A stretch of DNA of 64,000 nucleotides from Streptomyces sp. NBC_00285 (GCF_036174265.1 NZ_CP108055.1:6262001-6326000), one strand, 5' to 3'; shown: positions 7,238 through 16,944, counted from the first letter of the stretch. A program made the numbers and translations. The notes: a model not told the origin generated them from the letters alone.

Positions 7238-8638
7238 TCACGGAGTTCGCCGCGCCCTGAGGTCGGGGCGCTGCTGCGGCGCGGGTGGGGGCGCGGACGT
7301 CGGCCGGGACCCCGCCAGCCACAGGCCGGTGCACACCGCGGCGGCCAGGGTGACGGCTCCGGCCACGGCGAAGGCGTTGTCGAGACCGGTCTCGAAGGAG
7401 GCGCCGCCGGACTGCCGGGCGCGGACCACGGCTCCGAGCACCGCCACACCGAGCACCGCGCCGATCTGCCGCGTGGTGCTGCTGATGCCCGAAGCGAGGC
7501 CGCCCTCCTGAGGGTCGACCGCCTGGATGGCGGCGCCGGTCAGCGGGGACATGGTCAGGGCGAAGCCGACGCCGACCACGGTGAGCCGCCACCACACGTT
7601 GGCGTAACCGGTGTCGGCGTGCACCCCGCCCAGCGCGAGGAGCCCGAGCCCGGCCAGCGCCAGGCCGCCGGTGACGACGGACCGGTAGCCGTATGCGGCG
7701 GCGAGGCGGCCCGCGAAGGGGCTGACGACGACCATGGCGAGGGTCGCGGGCAGGGTCTGCAGTCCGGCCCGCAGGATCGAGCTGCCCTGGACGTACACGA
7801 AGAACTGCGAGAAGAAGAACGACGAGCCCATGAGCGCGAACCCCACCACGACCATGGCGGAGTTGGAGACGGTGAACAGCCGCCGGCGGAACAGGCCCAG
7901 GGGCAGCATCGGTGCGGGGTGACGCCGCTCGACGGCGACGAACACGGCGAGGAGGACGGCCGCCACGGCGAAGCCACCGAGGATCACCGGTGAGGTCCAG
8001 CCGCGCGAGCCGCCTTCGATCAGGGCGTAGGCGAGGGTGCCGACCCCGAGGACGGACAGGATCGTGCCCGGGATGTCGAGGGCGCGGGCATCCGGGTTGC
8101 GGGACTCCTTGAGGACGCGCCGGCCGACCACCAGCAGGACCACACCGATGGGCACGTTGACCAGGAAGATCGCGGGCCAGCCGAACGCCTGCGCCAGGAC
8201 GCCTCCGGCCACGGGTCCGGCGGCCAGGCCGATGCCGCTGAGCCCTGCCCACAGCCCGATCGCCCTGACCCGTTCCTGCGGGGCGGGATACGCGGCCACC
8301 AGCAGGGCGAGCGAGGCGGGGCTCAGGGCCGCGGCCCCGACCCCCTGCAGCACCCGCCCGGCCACCAGCCAGCCGACCGAGGGGGCGACGCTGCACAGCA
8401 CGGACGCGGCGGTGAACACCGCGACACCGCTCAGGTACACGCGCTTGCGGCCGAAACGGTCGGCGAAGACTCCGCCGGACAGCAGCAGCATGGCGACCAG
8501 CAGGACATAGGCGTCGACGATCCACTGCAGGCCGGTCAGCCCCGCGTCCAGGCGGTGCTGCATGTCGGGCAGTGCCGCGCCGACGATCGTGTTGTCGAGC
8601 AGCACCATGAACTGCCCCAGGCAGGTCACCACGAGCAT
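7238..8638 (-). CDS. MFS drug exporter, DHA2 (EmrB/QacA) family, 14 segments
   Basis: The 466-residue membrane protein begins with segment 1 motif LGQFMVLLDNTIVGAALPDM, typical of DHA2. GVFADRFGRKRVYLSG follows segment 2, and the export-type motif C appears in segment 5 (GIGLAAGPVAGGVLAQ). DHA2 pumps export drugs or dyes with proton antiport. The start is ATG 8638, preceded by GGGAGGGGA. It is divergent from a TetR gene and the 105-bp gap holds two interlocked palindromes, so substrate-induced derepression is likely. The last 60 codons are rich in Pro and Arg and probably cytoplasmic. Confidence 0.92.
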   Translation of the reverse strand: MLVVTCLGQFMVLLDNTIVGAALPDMQHRLDAGLTGLQWIVDAYVLLVAMLLLSGGVFADRFGRKRVYLSGVAVFTAASVLCSVAPSVGWLVAGRVLQGVGAAALSPASLALLVAAYPAPQERVRAIGLWAGLSGIGLAAGPVAGGVLAQAFGWPAIFLVNVPIGVVLLVVGRRVLKESRNPDARALDIPGTILSVLGVGTLAYALIEGGSRGWTSPVILGGFAVAAVLLAVFVAVERRHPAPMLPLGLFRRRLFTVSNSAMVVVGFALMGSSFFFSQFFVYVQGSSILRAGLQTLPATLAMVVVSPFAGRLAAAYGYRSVVTGGLALAGLGLLALGGVHADTGYANVWWRLTVVGVGFALTMSPLTGAAIQAVDPQEGGLASGISSTTRQIGAVLGVAVLGAVVRARQSGGASFETGLDNAFAVAGAVTLAAAVCTGLWLAGSRPTSAPPPAPQQRPDLRARRTP

Positions 8639-8654
8639 GACGTCCCCTCCCTCT

Positions 8655-8685
8655 CCCCTAAAGCAGCCAGAAGCTGCATTAGGGG
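8655..8685. promoter_or_regulatory. 31-bp palindrome, probable TetR operator for the exporter
   Basis: CCCCTAAAGCAG (8655-8666) and CTGCATTAGGGG (8674-8685) are inverted repeats with one mismatch and a seven-base centre. The site lies 17 bp upstream of the exporter ATG, where a bound repressor would block transcription. Confidence 0.75.
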
Positions 8686-8732
8686 AGACCGTAGAGCGGC
8701 TTGGCATGCAAACGCAAGTGCTGGCTGCTTTA
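8659..8732. promoter_or_regulatory. Long-range perfect inverted repeat flanking the divergent promoter
   Basis: TAAAGCAGCCAG at 8659-8670 and CTGGCTGCTTTA at 8721-8732 are perfect 12-bp inverted copies 50 bp apart. The second copy lies 12 bp upstream of the tetR start. Two copies of one sequence at both ends of the gap fit co-repression of exporter and regulator, perhaps by looping. Confidence 0.7.
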
Positions 8733-8743
8733 AGGTGGGAGGC

Positions 8744-9313
8744 ATGGACGAGCAACAGCGGACCCGGCGGCCCGGCGGACGCAGCGCCCGGGTCGGCGCC
8801 GCGGTGCATCAGGCCGTCACCGACCTGGTGGGCGAACGCGGCTACGGCGGATTCACCATCAGCGAGGTCGCGGCCCGCGCGGGCGTCGCCGACACCACCG
8901 TCTACCGGCGCTGGGGCAGCCTCGAAGCGCTGCTCACCGACGTGACACTGACCCGCCTCAACGCGCGGTCACCGATGCCCGACACCGGGGACCTGGTCGG
9001 CGACCTGCGCACCTACGCGGCCGCCGTGGCCCGCGAGATCACCGGACCCGACGGTCTGGCCGTGCTCCGCCTGGCCGTCGTCCTGTCCGGCTCCGGACCC
9101 GAGGGCCTGCGCCTGCGCGACGGCTTCCTCGCCGAACGCGCCCGGCAGTTGCAGTCCATGCTCGACCGGGCGAGCGAGCGCGGGGAGCAGACCCTCGACG
9201 CGCTGGCCGTCGTCGACCACGTCATGGCCCCGATGTACATCCGCGTCCTGTTCGGCGCGGGCCCGCTCACCCCGGAGTATGTGGACGGCCTGGTCGACCG
9301 GCTGCTGCGCTGA
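8744..9313 (+). CDS. TetR/AcrR-family repressor of the adjacent exporter
   Basis: This 189-residue protein has an N-terminal TetR HTH at about residues 15-60 (AVTDLVGERGYGGFTISEVA, then VADTTVYRRWGSLEALLTDV) and an all-helical ligand domain. GGGAGG precedes ATG 8744, which decides the start. Its palindromic intergenic region and divergence from the DHA2 pump mark it as the local repressor, by analogy with QacR and TetR. The ligand is unknown. Confidence 0.9.
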   Translation: MDEQQRTRRPGGRSARVGAAVHQAVTDLVGERGYGGFTISEVAARAGVADTTVYRRWGSLEALLTDVTLTRLNARSPMPDTGDLVGDLRTYAAAVAREITGPDGLAVLRLAVVLSGSGPEGLRLRDGFLAERARQLQSMLDRASERGEQTLDALAVVDHVMAPMYIRVLFGAGPLTPEYVDGLVDRLLR

Positions 9314-9344
9314 CCGTCGGACGGCCCTTCCCCGGCACTGAAAA

Positions 9345-9368
9345 GGGCGAGGCCCGAAGACCCCGCCC
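9345..9368. terminator. Weak stem-loop between convergent genes
   Basis: GGGCGAGG (9345-9352) can pair with CCCCGCCC (9361-9368) with one mismatch and an eight-base loop, between the convergent tetR and hypothetical genes. There is no T-tract, as is usual in Streptomyces. Confidence 0.35.
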
Positions 9369-9388
9369 GCTGTCACCAGAACCCCAAG

Positions 9389-10045
9389 TCAGGGCCACAC
9401 AAGGCAATACGGCTGATGCCCCGCCTCATGCAGCCGATGGCTGAAGTCCTGCCACTCGTGCAGCAGTTGGTACACATTGAACGCGTCCCGGGGGCCGCCC
9501 CGGTCCGGGACCGTCGACCAGATGAAGGCCGCCGCGCCGACCGCTTCCTCGCCTATCCCGCGCAGCGGGTCCACGACCGTCATGGGGAGTTTGACCACCG
9601 CGTAGTCGGGGTGGAGGACGACCAGTTCGAGCGGGGGGACCTTGCTGAGGGGGACGCCTTCTATGCCGGTGAGGACCATCGCCGCCATGGTCTCCGGCTT
9701 GATCTTCGTGAACATGCCGTTCATGCCGAGCTCGTCGCCGCCGAGTTCCTCGGGGCGCATCGAGATCGGGACGCGGGCTGCGGTCGCGCCGTCGGGCGCG
9801 CCGAAGTACTTGTACGTCACCCCCACCCGACCACCATTCCTGCTTCCCGCCCTCAACCGATCGATCCGACGTTCGATACGTCGCTCGTCGCGTTCCGACT
9901 CACCGGCTGTGCTCGGCGCACCGGGTGCGCCATGTCCCTGTCGGGTTTCGTTGGCCTCTTCCGCCTCGCGCCGGTGCTTCCCCCGTTGGGAACGTCGAGG
10001 ACCCAGGTCATCGGTCCCCTCGCCCAGTCCGCCACCGCGATGCAT
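9389..10045 (-). CDS. Conserved hypothetical protein next to hemL
   Basis: The product is 218 residues. Residues 1-75 are hydrophilic, Arg/Glu-rich and probably disordered; residues 76-218 form a compact globular region (starting VTYKYFGAPDGATAARVPIS and ending HEAGHQPYCLVWP). There is no signal peptide, membrane segment or motif I recognise. GGTGGAG upstream of ATG 10045 supports the long start; GTG 9820 would remove the disordered tail. Its position beside hemL matches, from memory, an unnamed gene in S. coelicolor. Function unknown. Confidence 0.7.
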   Translation of the reverse strand: MHRGGGLGEGTDDLGPRRSQRGKHRREAEEANETRQGHGAPGAPSTAGESERDERRIERRIDRLRAGSRNGGRVGVTYKYFGAPDGATAARVPISMRPEELGGDELGMNGMFTKIKPETMAAMVLTGIEGVPLSKVPPLELVVLHPDYAVVKLPMTVVDPLRGIGEEAVGAAAFIWSTVPDRGGPRDAFNVYQLLHEWQDFSHRLHEAGHQPYCLVWP

Positions 10046-10300
10046 ATCTCCACCCGACTGCTTTTCTAGGACGCGTGGCCCCCGCCGCGCAACCCGATCA
10101 TCGTGTCAGTGACCTCCCCCACGGCCGCCCGCCGAAACGTGCGCTGAAACACCTGTCCGCAGGATCTTCGCAGCCTCTGAACGAACGGCTCCGTGCCATC
10201 GTCTCCGTGAGCTGTGTGTATCTGCATCCAGTTTCGCAGATCGTCGGGCGCCGGGGGGTTCCGAGGCCTGGCCTACCCTGAGGTAGTCACAGGCAACGAA

Positions 10301-10359
10301 GTCAGAGAACGTCGCAGAACGCCAGAGAACGTCGCAGAAGGTCGGAGAAGTCGCAGGAC
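10301..10359 (+). repeat. 20-bp imperfect tandem repeat immediately upstream of hemL
   Basis: Three copies of a GTCAGAGAACGTCGCAGAAC-like unit run from 10301 to 10359 (10301-10320, 10321-10340, and a shortened third copy), ending on the base before the hemL ATG. They occupy the 5' leader and the third copy supplies the weak Shine-Dalgarno (GCAGGA). Gene-free DNA upstream (10046-10300) shows nothing else clear. Confidence 0.8.
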
Positions 10360-11679
10360 ATGAGTGAATTGCCCTATTCATACGACGCGCCTGTCTCGCA
10401 GGCCCTGTTCGACCGCGCCTCAGTTGTCACGCCCGGCGGCGTGAACTCCCCGGTGCGCGCCTTCCGTGCCGTGGGCGGCACCCCCCGTTTCATGGTGTCG
10501 GGCACCGGACCGTATCTGACGGACGCCGACGGGCGCGAGTACGTCGACCTGGTCTGCTCCTGGGGCCCCATGATCCTCGGGCACTCGCACCCCGAGGTGA
10601 TCGCCGCCGTCCAGGAGGCGGTGTCGAAAGGCACCTCCTTCGGCACCCCCGGTGAGGGCGAAGTGGCGCTCGCCGAGGAGATCGTCTCCCGGGTCGAGCC
10701 CGTCGACCAGGTCCGGCTCGTCTCCAGTGGCACCGAGGCCACCATGTCCGCGATCCGGCTGGCCCGCGGCTTCACCCGGCGCACCAAGGTCATCAAGTTC
10801 GCCGGGTGTTACCACGGTCACGTCGACTCGCTGCTCGCCGCCGCGGGCAGCGGTGTGGCCACCTTCGCCCTTCCCGACACCCCGGGCGTCACCGGCGCCC
10901 AGGCCGGCGACACCATCGTGCTGCCGTACAACGACCTCGAAGCGGTCCACGAGGCGTTCCACCGGCACCCCGGTGAAATCGCCTGTCTGATCACCGAGGC
11001 CTCGCCCGGCAACATGGGCGTCGTACCGCCCCTGCCCGGCTTCAACCAGGGACTCAAGGACGCCTGCGCGCAGAACGGCGCCCTCTACGTCTCCGACGAG
11101 GTCATGACCGGCTTCCGTACCAGCAAGAGCGGTTGGTACGGCATCGACGGCGTCCGGCCCGACCTGATGACCTTCGGGAAGGTCATGGGAGGCGGGTTCC
11201 CCGCCGCTGCCTTCGGGGGACGCGCCGACGTGATGGCGCACCTCGCGCCCGCCGGGCCCGTCTACCAGGCCGGCACCCTCTCCGGTAACCCCGTCGCCAC
11301 CGCCGCCGGGCTCGCCCAGCTGCGGCTGCTCGACGACGCGGCCTACGACAGGATCGACGCCGTGTCCGAGCAGATCCGGTCGCTGGTCGCCGAGGCGCTC
11401 GGCAAGGAGGGCGTCGCGCACACGATCCAGAACGCCTCCAACATGTTCTCCGTGTTCTTCACCGACCGGCCGGTGCGCACCTACGAGGACGCCAGGGCGC
11501 AGGAGTCCTTCCGGTTCACGGCGTTCTTCCACTCCCTTCTGGAGAACGGCGTCTACCTGCCGCCGTCCTCCTTCGAGTCGTGGTTCGTGTCCACGGCCCA
11601 TGACGAGCAGGCGGTTCAGCGGATCGCCGACGCCCTTCCGGCGGCGGCCCGAGCGGCGGCGGAGGCCACGGCAGCATGA
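10360..11679 (+). CDS. hemL: Glutamate-1-semialdehyde 2,1-aminomutase
   Basis: This PLP enzyme converts glutamate-1-semialdehyde to 5-aminolevulinate in the C5 haem pathway. The 439-residue length is typical. The cofactor lysine is K274 in [14 protein letters not shown], with D246 in SDEVMTGFR contacting the PLP ring nitrogen and the [15 protein letters not shown] phosphate site near 122-136. The N-terminal [13 protein letters not shown] is a hallmark of HemL. The stop overlaps the next start by four bases. Haem synthesis beside the cytochrome c maturation genes makes functional sense. The leader carries the tandem repeats noted above. Confidence 0.97.
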   Translation: MSELPYSYDAPVSQALFDRASVVTPGGVNSPVRAFRAVGGTPRFMVSGTGPYLTDADGREYVDLVCSWGPMILGHSHPEVIAAVQEAVSKGTSFGTPGEGEVALAEEIVSRVEPVDQVRLVSSGTEATMSAIRLARGFTRRTKVIKFAGCYHGHVDSLLAAAGSGVATFALPDTPGVTGAQAGDTIVLPYNDLEAVHEAFHRHPGEIACLITEASPGNMGVVPPLPGFNQGLKDACAQNGALYVSDEVMTGFRTSKSGWYGIDGVRPDLMTFGKVMGGGFPAAAFGGRADVMAHLAPAGPVYQAGTLSGNPVATAAGLAQLRLLDDAAYDRIDAVSEQIRSLVAEALGKEGVAHTIQNASNMFSVFFTDRPVRTYEDARAQESFRFTAFFHSLLENGVYLPPSSFESWFVSTAHDEQAVQRIADALPAAARAAAEATAA

Positions 11680-12380
11680 GCAGCATCCCCAGCACCTCCG
11701 ACAACGACAGCGACATCACCGTCGTCCACCTCATGCGGCACGGCGAGGTCGCCAACCCCGACGGGGTGCTCTACGGCCGGCTCGCGGGCTATCACCTCTC
11801 CGAGCTCGGGCGGCAGATGGCCGACCGGGTCGCCGAGCACCTCGCCCCGCGGGACGTCACGCATGTCGTCGCCTCCCCGCTGGAGCGGGCGCAGGAGACC
11901 GCCACGCCGATCGCCAAGGCGCACGGCCTCGACATCGCGACCGACGAGCGGCTCATCGAGGCCGAGAACGTCTTCCAGGGCAAGACCTTCGGCGTGGGCG
12001 ACGGGGCGCTGAAGAACCCGGACAACTGGAAGCACCTCGTCAACCCGTTCAAGCCGTCGTGGGGCGAGCCGTACGTCGACCAGGTCGTCCGGATGAAGGG
12101 CGCGCTCGACGCGGCCAGGGACCGGGCGCGCGGGCACGAGGCCGTACTCGTCAGCCATCAGCTGCCGATCTGGATCGTGCGGTCCTGGGTCGAGAAGCGG
12201 CGGCTGTGGCACGACCCGCGCAAGCGGCAGTGCACGCTCGCGTCCCTCACGTCCTTCACCTACCGGGGCGACAGGATCGTCTCCGTCGGCTACAGCGAGC
12301 CCGCGATCGACCTCGTGCCCGCGCATCTGCGGGCCGGCGCCAAGCCGGCGAAGGGCAAGAGCAAGGCCTTCGGGGCGTAA
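11676..12380 (+). CDS. Histidine phosphatase family (phosphoglycerate mutase-like) protein
   Basis: The 234-residue protein has the catalytic RHGE motif near residue 17 ([19 protein letters not shown]), the second-half [12 protein letters not shown], and [10 protein letters not shown] with the distal histidine. It therefore belongs to the branch-1 histidine phosphatases; substrate unknown. It overlaps hemL by four bases (ATGA), so it is coupled to hemL. The C-terminal tail is Lys-rich ([13 protein letters not shown]). Confidence 0.9.
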   Translation: MSSIPSTSDNDSDITVVHLMRHGEVANPDGVLYGRLAGYHLSELGRQMADRVAEHLAPRDVTHVVASPLERAQETATPIAKAHGLDIATDERLIEAENVFQGKTFGVGDGALKNPDNWKHLVNPFKPSWGEPYVDQVVRMKGALDAARDRARGHEAVLVSHQLPIWIVRSWVEKRRLWHDPRKRQCTLASLTSFTYRGDRIVSVGYSEPAIDLVPAHLRAGAKPAKGKSKAFGA

Positions 12381-12491
12381 GTCCCCTCCAGGGGCGCCTG
12401 TTACGGAATCAGGAAGTACCCGAGGAACCTCCCCGTTCGTCGCCACCTCTGACTGGGTGACCACCCAAGGAACGTGACGAACGGGGATGCC

Positions 12492-13769
12492 ATGCGCGAT
12501 CTCACCCGCAGGGGAGCAATAGGAATCGGCGCGGGCGCCGCGGCCGCCGCAGGACTCGCGGGGTGCGCAACCTCCACCCCGTCGCACGGGACGACGCACG
12601 CCGCCGGTTCCGGGCCGAGCGCGTCGAAGAGCCCGCCCCTCGTCCGCCCCATCGGTGACGGGTCGACCTCCTTCACCGGCAAGCAGCCCCGCCAGCCCGG
12701 CAGGCCCGTGCCGCTGGAGCCCGGTCAGACCCCGCCGCAGTTCGTCATCTTCTCCTGGGACGGGGCCGGGGAGGTCGGCAACGGACTCTTCCCGCGCTTC
12801 CTCGACCTCGCCAGGAAGCACGACGCGCACATGACCTTCTTCCTCTCCGGGCTGTATCTGCTGCCCGAGTCGAAGAAGCGGCTCTACGACCCCCCGAACA
12901 ACCCCCGCGGCGCCTCCGACATCGGCTACCTCACCGACGAGCACGTCAAGGCGACCCTGACCAACGTGCGCCGCGCCTGGCTGGAGGGCCACGAGATAGG
13001 CACCCACTTCAACGGCCACTTCTGCTCCGGCCACGGCACCGTCGGCAACTGGACGCCCGCCCAGTGGCGCTCGGAGATCACACAGGCCAAGTCCTTCGTC
13101 AAGGAGTGGCGGACCAACACCGGGTGGACCGATCTGCCCGCTCTCCCCTTCGACTACGAGAAGGAACTCGTCGGCGGCCGCACCCCCTGCCTCCTGGGCC
13201 AGGACAACCTGCTGCCCACCGCCCGCGAACTCGGCTGGCGCTACGACGCCTCCTCGCCCGGCGGCCGCCAGGTCTGGCCCGACAAGAAGAACGGCGTATG
13301 GGACCTGCCCCTGCAGGCGATACCTTTCCCCGGCCGCAGCTTCGAGGTCCTGTCGATGGACTACAACATGCTCGCCAACCAGTCGATCAACTCGACCAAC
13401 GCGCCCGCGTACAACTACCCGGCCTGGCGCGAGCAGTCCGCGGGCGCCTACATCGACGGCTTCAAGCGGGCCTACGAGACCAACCGCGCGCCCTTCTTCG
13501 TCGGCAACCACTTCGAGCACTGGAACGGCGGTATCTACATGGACGCCGTCGAGCGGGCCTTCACGCACATCGCGCGGGAGAAGGAGAAGGGCGCCGACGT
13601 GCGGATGGTCTCCTTCCGGCAGTACGTCGACTGGATGGACGTACAGAAGCCGGAGGTGCTCGCCAAACTCCGCACACTCGATGTCGGCCAGCAGCCCGCG
13701 GGTGGCTGGAACGGGTTCCTCAAGGCCCCCTCCGCGAACACCGCCTCGCCGTCCTCGAACGCCGCCTGA
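12492..13769 (+). CDS. Tat-type lipoprotein with polysaccharide-deacetylase-like fold
   Basis: The product is about 425 residues. The N-terminus MRDLTRRGAIGIG is a twin-arginine-like signal, followed by an Ala-rich h-region and lipobox LAGC, so it is likely exported and lipidated. The body resembles the NodB/polysaccharide deacetylase fold: FVIFSWDGAGEVGNGLFPRF near the start, HMTFFLSG, then HEIGTHFNGHFC where a metal-binding His pair would lie. Activity is not proven. The ATG at 12492 has GGGG well placed; GTG 12474 is an alternative. It sits between hemL and the cytochrome c genes, matching S. coelicolor order from memory. Confidence 0.75.
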   Translation: MRDLTRRGAIGIGAGAAAAAGLAGCATSTPSHGTTHAAGSGPSASKSPPLVRPIGDGSTSFTGKQPRQPGRPVPLEPGQTPPQFVIFSWDGAGEVGNGLFPRFLDLARKHDAHMTFFLSGLYLLPESKKRLYDPPNNPRGASDIGYLTDEHVKATLTNVRRAWLEGHEIGTHFNGHFCSGHGTVGNWTPAQWRSEITQAKSFVKEWRTNTGWTDLPALPFDYEKELVGGRTPCLLGQDNLLPTARELGWRYDASSPGGRQVWPDKKNGVWDLPLQAIPFPGRSFEVLSMDYNMLANQSINSTNAPAYNYPAWREQSAGAYIDGFKRAYETNRAPFFVGNHFEHWNGGIYMDAVERAFTHIAREKEKGADVRMVSFRQYVDWMDVQKPEVLAKLRTLDVGQQPAGGWNGFLKAPSANTASPSSNAA

Positions 13770-13835
13770 AATGCGGATTTCCGCCCGCAAGGGGGGTGCG
13801 CAAGATCCCCAGAACGGGCATGCGAAACTTTTCAC

Positions 13836-14444
13836 ATGAGTGCCGCCAGGCGTAGCCGCTCCCGAATCCGTGCCGCCCTGCTCGTCGCAGGTACCGCGGC
13901 AGCCGCGCTGACCCTTTCCGCGTGCGGTTCGGGGGGCACCTCCGGGGGTGGCGGTGACACCAACTTCGTCATGGGGACGGACGGCATCTCCACCGCCGAC
14001 AAGGGCGAGCGGGGCACCGCCCCCGACCTGTCGGGCAAGACCGTCGACGGAGGACAGCTCGACGTCGCCGACTACAAGGGCAAGGTCGTCGTCCTGAACA
14101 TGTGGGGCTCCTGGTGCGCCCCCTGCCGGGCCGAGGCACCCAACCTGGAAGCCGTCTCCAAGGACCTCAAGGCCAAGGACGTGCAGTTCGTCGGGGTCAA
14201 CACCCGCGACACCAGCATCCAGAACGCCCGCGCCTTCGAGAAGGACATGGGCATCACCTTCCCCAGCCTCTACGACCCGACGGGCAAGCTGATGCTCCGC
14301 TTCAAGAAGGGCACGCTCAACCCGCAGGCCGTCCCCTCCACGCTCGTCATCGACCGGGACGGCAAGATCGCCGCCCGCTCCCTGGCCGCGCTCAGCGAGA
14401 GCAAGCTGCGCAAGATGATCGACCCGGTCCTCGCGGAGAAGTGA
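13836..14444 (+). CDS. resA: ResA/TlpA-like thioredoxin-fold lipoprotein
   Basis: This 202-residue protein has a signal peptide with lipobox LSAC (C30) and a thioredoxin domain with the active site WCAPC (C94, C97) and the cis-proline region QAVPSTLVID. ResA reduces the disulphide of apocytochrome c outside the membrane before haem attachment, taking electrons from CcdA. It is the first gene of the resA-ccdA-resB-ccsA operon; the next start follows one base after its stop. Confidence 0.92.
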   Translation: MSAARRSRSRIRAALLVAGTAAAALTLSACGSGGTSGGGGDTNFVMGTDGISTADKGERGTAPDLSGKTVDGGQLDVADYKGKVVVLNMWGSWCAPCRAEAPNLEAVSKDLKAKDVQFVGVNTRDTSIQNARAFEKDMGITFPSLYDPTGKLMLRFKKGTLNPQAVPSTLVIDRDGKIAARSLAALSESKLRKMIDPVLAEK

Positions 14445-14445
14445 C

Positions 14446-15219
14446 GTGAGCGCAGTCATCACGCTCGCCGCCGACACCGGCTACAACGGCACCGTCCTCA
14501 ACGGCGCGTTGCTGGTCGCCCTGCCCGTCGCGGTCCTCGGCGGCCTCGTCTCCTTCTTCTCCCCCTGCGTCCTGCCCCTGGTCCCCGGTTATCTGTCGTA
14601 CGTCACCGGCGTCACCGGCACCGACCTGGCCGAGGCCCGGCGCGGCCGGATGGTCGCCGGTGCCTCGCTGTTCGTGCTCGGCTTCACCGCGGTGTTCGTC
14701 TCCAGCGGCGCGCTGTTCGGCTACTTCGGCCAGACGCTCCAGGAGAACCAGAGCGTGCTGTCCAAGGTGCTCGGCGTGCTCATGATCCTCATGGGCGTCT
14801 TCTTCATGGGCCTGATGCCCTGGATGACCCAGCGGGAGTTCCGCTTCCACCGCAAGCCCGCCACCGGCCTGATCGGCGCCCCGCTGCTCGGCGCCCTGTT
14901 CGGCATCGGCTGGACCCCCTGCATCGGCCCGACCCTCGCCTCGGTGCTGACCCTGTCCGCCCAGCAGTCGAGCGCGGGCCGCGGTGCCATACTGACCGTC
15001 GCCTACTGCCTCGGCCTCGGCTTGCCCTTCGTGCTCGCCGCGGTCGCCTTCCGCAAGGCGCTCGGCGCCTTCGGCTGGGTCAAGCGCCACTACGTCTGGG
15101 TCATGCGCATCGGCGGCACCATGATGATCGTGACCGGGCTGCTGCTGCTGACCGGCGTCTGGGACCGCCTCGTGCAGGACGTCCAGTCCTGGTCCGCCGG
15201 CTTCATTGTGGGGATCTGA
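14446..15219 (+). CDS. ccdA: CcdA, thiol electron carrier for cytochrome c maturation
   Basis: This 257-residue membrane protein has about six segments. The two conserved redox cysteines are C41 in FFSPCVLPLVPGYLSY and C159 in GIGWTPCIGPTLAS, in the DsbD-like core. It passes electrons from cytoplasmic thioredoxin to ResA. The start is GTG 14446, one base after the resA stop. The operon position and length are typical. Confidence 0.94.
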   Translation: MSAVITLAADTGYNGTVLNGALLVALPVAVLGGLVSFFSPCVLPLVPGYLSYVTGVTGTDLAEARRGRMVAGASLFVLGFTAVFVSSGALFGYFGQTLQENQSVLSKVLGVLMILMGVFFMGLMPWMTQREFRFHRKPATGLIGAPLLGALFGIGWTPCIGPTLASVLTLSAQQSSAGRGAILTVAYCLGLGLPFVLAAVAFRKALGAFGWVKRHYVWVMRIGGTMMIVTGLLLLTGVWDRLVQDVQSWSAGFIVGI

Positions 15220-15222
15220 TCC

Positions 15223-16944
15223 ATGAGCAAGACCACACCCGACGCCCCTGACGCTCCCGTCGGTGACCAGGACCTCGGTGCCGCCGGCTCCCAGCTGTCC
15301 ACCGCGCCCGCGGAGTCCCTGAACATGCCCGCCCTCGGGGTGATCGGCTGGGCCCGCTGGTTCTGGCGCCAGCTGACCTCGATGCGGGTCGCGCTGCTGC
15401 TGCTCCTGCTGGTGGCGCTCGGCGCGATCCCCGGCTCGCTGATCCCGCAGAGCGGCACCGACGCCACGAAGGTCGCCGACTTCGTCAAGAACAACCCCAC
15501 CCTCGGGGACGTCTACGACAAGCTCGGCCTCTTCCACGTCTACAGCTCGGTGTGGTTCGGCGCGATCTACATCCTGCTGTTCGTCTCCCTCATCGGCTGC
15601 ATCATCCCCCGCACCTGGCAGTTCGTCGGCCAGATCCGCAGCCGCCCGCCGGGCGCCCCCAAGCGGCTGACCCGGCTGCCCGCCTACACCACCTGGCGCA
15701 CCGGGGCCGAGCCCGAGCAGGTCCGCGAGGCCGCGCTCACCCTGCTGACGAAGCGCCGCTTCCGCGCCCACCTCGCCGGTGACAACGTCGCCGCCGAGAA
15801 GGGCTACCTCCGCGAGATCGGCAACCTCGCCTTCCACATCGCGCTCATCGTGATGCTGACCGCCTTCGCCTGGGGCCAGCTCTTCAAGTCCGAGGGCAAC
15901 AAACTCGTCGTCGAGGGCGACGGCTTCGCCAACACCCTCACCCAGTACGACGACTTCAAGTCCGGGAACCTCTTCAGCACCGACGACCTGGTGCCGTTCA
16001 GCTTCACCCTGAACAAGTTCACCGGCACCTACGAGACCAGCGGCCCCAACACGGGCACCCCGCGCCTCTACCAGGCCGCCCTCACCTACAGCGACGGCGC
16101 CTACGGCAAGGACCGCAAGACCCTCGTCAAGGTCAACGAGCCGCTGGAGATCGGCGACGCGAAGGTCTACCTCACCGCCCACGGCTACGCGCCCGTCATC
16201 ACGGTCCGAGACGGCAAGGGCAACGTCGTCTACAGCGACGCCGTGGCGATGCTGCCGCTCGACTCCAACGTCACCTCCACCGGTGTGGTCAAGGTCCTCG
16301 ACGGCTACAAGAACGCCAAGGGCCTCAGCGAACAGCTGGGCATCTCGGCCTTCTTCCTGCCGACCTACACCAAGGGCAGCGAGACGGCGTCCACCTTTCC
16401 CGCGCTGAACAACCCGGTGCTCAACCTGACGCCGTACCACGGTGACCTAGGTGTGGACTCGGGCATCCCGCAGAGCGTGTACCAGCTCGACAAGTCGCAT
16501 GTGAAGGGGTTCAAGGACTCCAAGGGCGCCCAGCTCAGGGAGAACCTGAAGCCCGGCCAGACCATGCAGCTTCCCGACGGCGCCGGGTCGGTCACCTACG
16601 AGAGCACCAAGCAGTGGGCGAACTTCCAGGTCGTCCAGCAGCCCGGCACCGACTGGGCCCTCGCCGGGTCCCTCACCGCGATCTTCGGCCTCGCCGCCTC
16701 CCTCTTCATCCAGCGCCGCCGGGTCTGGGTCCGCGCGGTGCGCGGCGCCGACGGCGTCACGGTCGTCGAGATGGCGGGCCTCGGCCGCAGCGAGTCGGCC
16801 AAGCTCCCCGAGGAGCTGGGCGACCTCGCTGCAATCCTGTACGACCAGGCACCGGGTGCGCCCGGCCCCGACGAAGACCCACCGCACGACGACACCACCC
16901 CCGAACCCCGAGTCGTACCTTCCGAAGGGGCTGAGACGAAGTGA
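15223..16944 (+). CDS. resB: ResB, System II cytochrome c synthase subunit
   Basis: This 573-residue protein has a first segment near 57-77 after the GWARWFWRQLTSMRVALLLL motif typical of ResB, a second near 108-128, a third near 203-222, a large outside domain, and a last segment near 485-505. ResB and CcsA form the haem transporter and ligase. The cytoplasmic tail is acidic. It starts at ATG 15223, three bases after ccdA, and overlaps ccsA by four bases. Confidence 0.93.
   Translation: MSKTTPDAPDAPVGDQDLGAAGSQLSTAPAESLNMPALGVIGWARWFWRQLTSMRVALLLLLLVALGAIPGSLIPQSGTDATKVADFVKNNPTLGDVYDKLGLFHVYSSVWFGAIYILLFVSLIGCIIPRTWQFVGQIRSRPPGAPKRLTRLPAYTTWRTGAEPEQVREAALTLLTKRRFRAHLAGDNVAAEKGYLREIGNLAFHIALIVMLTAFAWGQLFKSEGNKLVVEGDGFANTLTQYDDFKSGNLFSTDDLVPFSFTLNKFTGTYETSGPNTGTPRLYQAALTYSDGAYGKDRKTLVKVNEPLEIGDAKVYLTAHGYAPVITVRDGKGNVVYSDAVAMLPLDSNVTSTGVVKVLDGYKNAKGLSEQLGISAFFLPTYTKGSETASTFPALNNPVLNLTPYHGDLGVDSGIPQSVYQLDKSHVKGFKDSKGAQLRENLKPGQTMQLPDGAGSVTYESTKQWANFQVVQQPGTDWALAGSLTAIFGLAASLFIQRRRVWVRAVRGADGVTVVEMAGLGRSESAKLPEELGDLAAILYDQAPGAPGPDEDPPHDDTTPEPRVVPSEGAETK

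Noticed and set aside
12383..12396. CCCCTCCAGGGG as a terminator after the phosphatase gene
   Set aside because: Five base pairs with a two-base loop is not sterically plausible as a hairpin.
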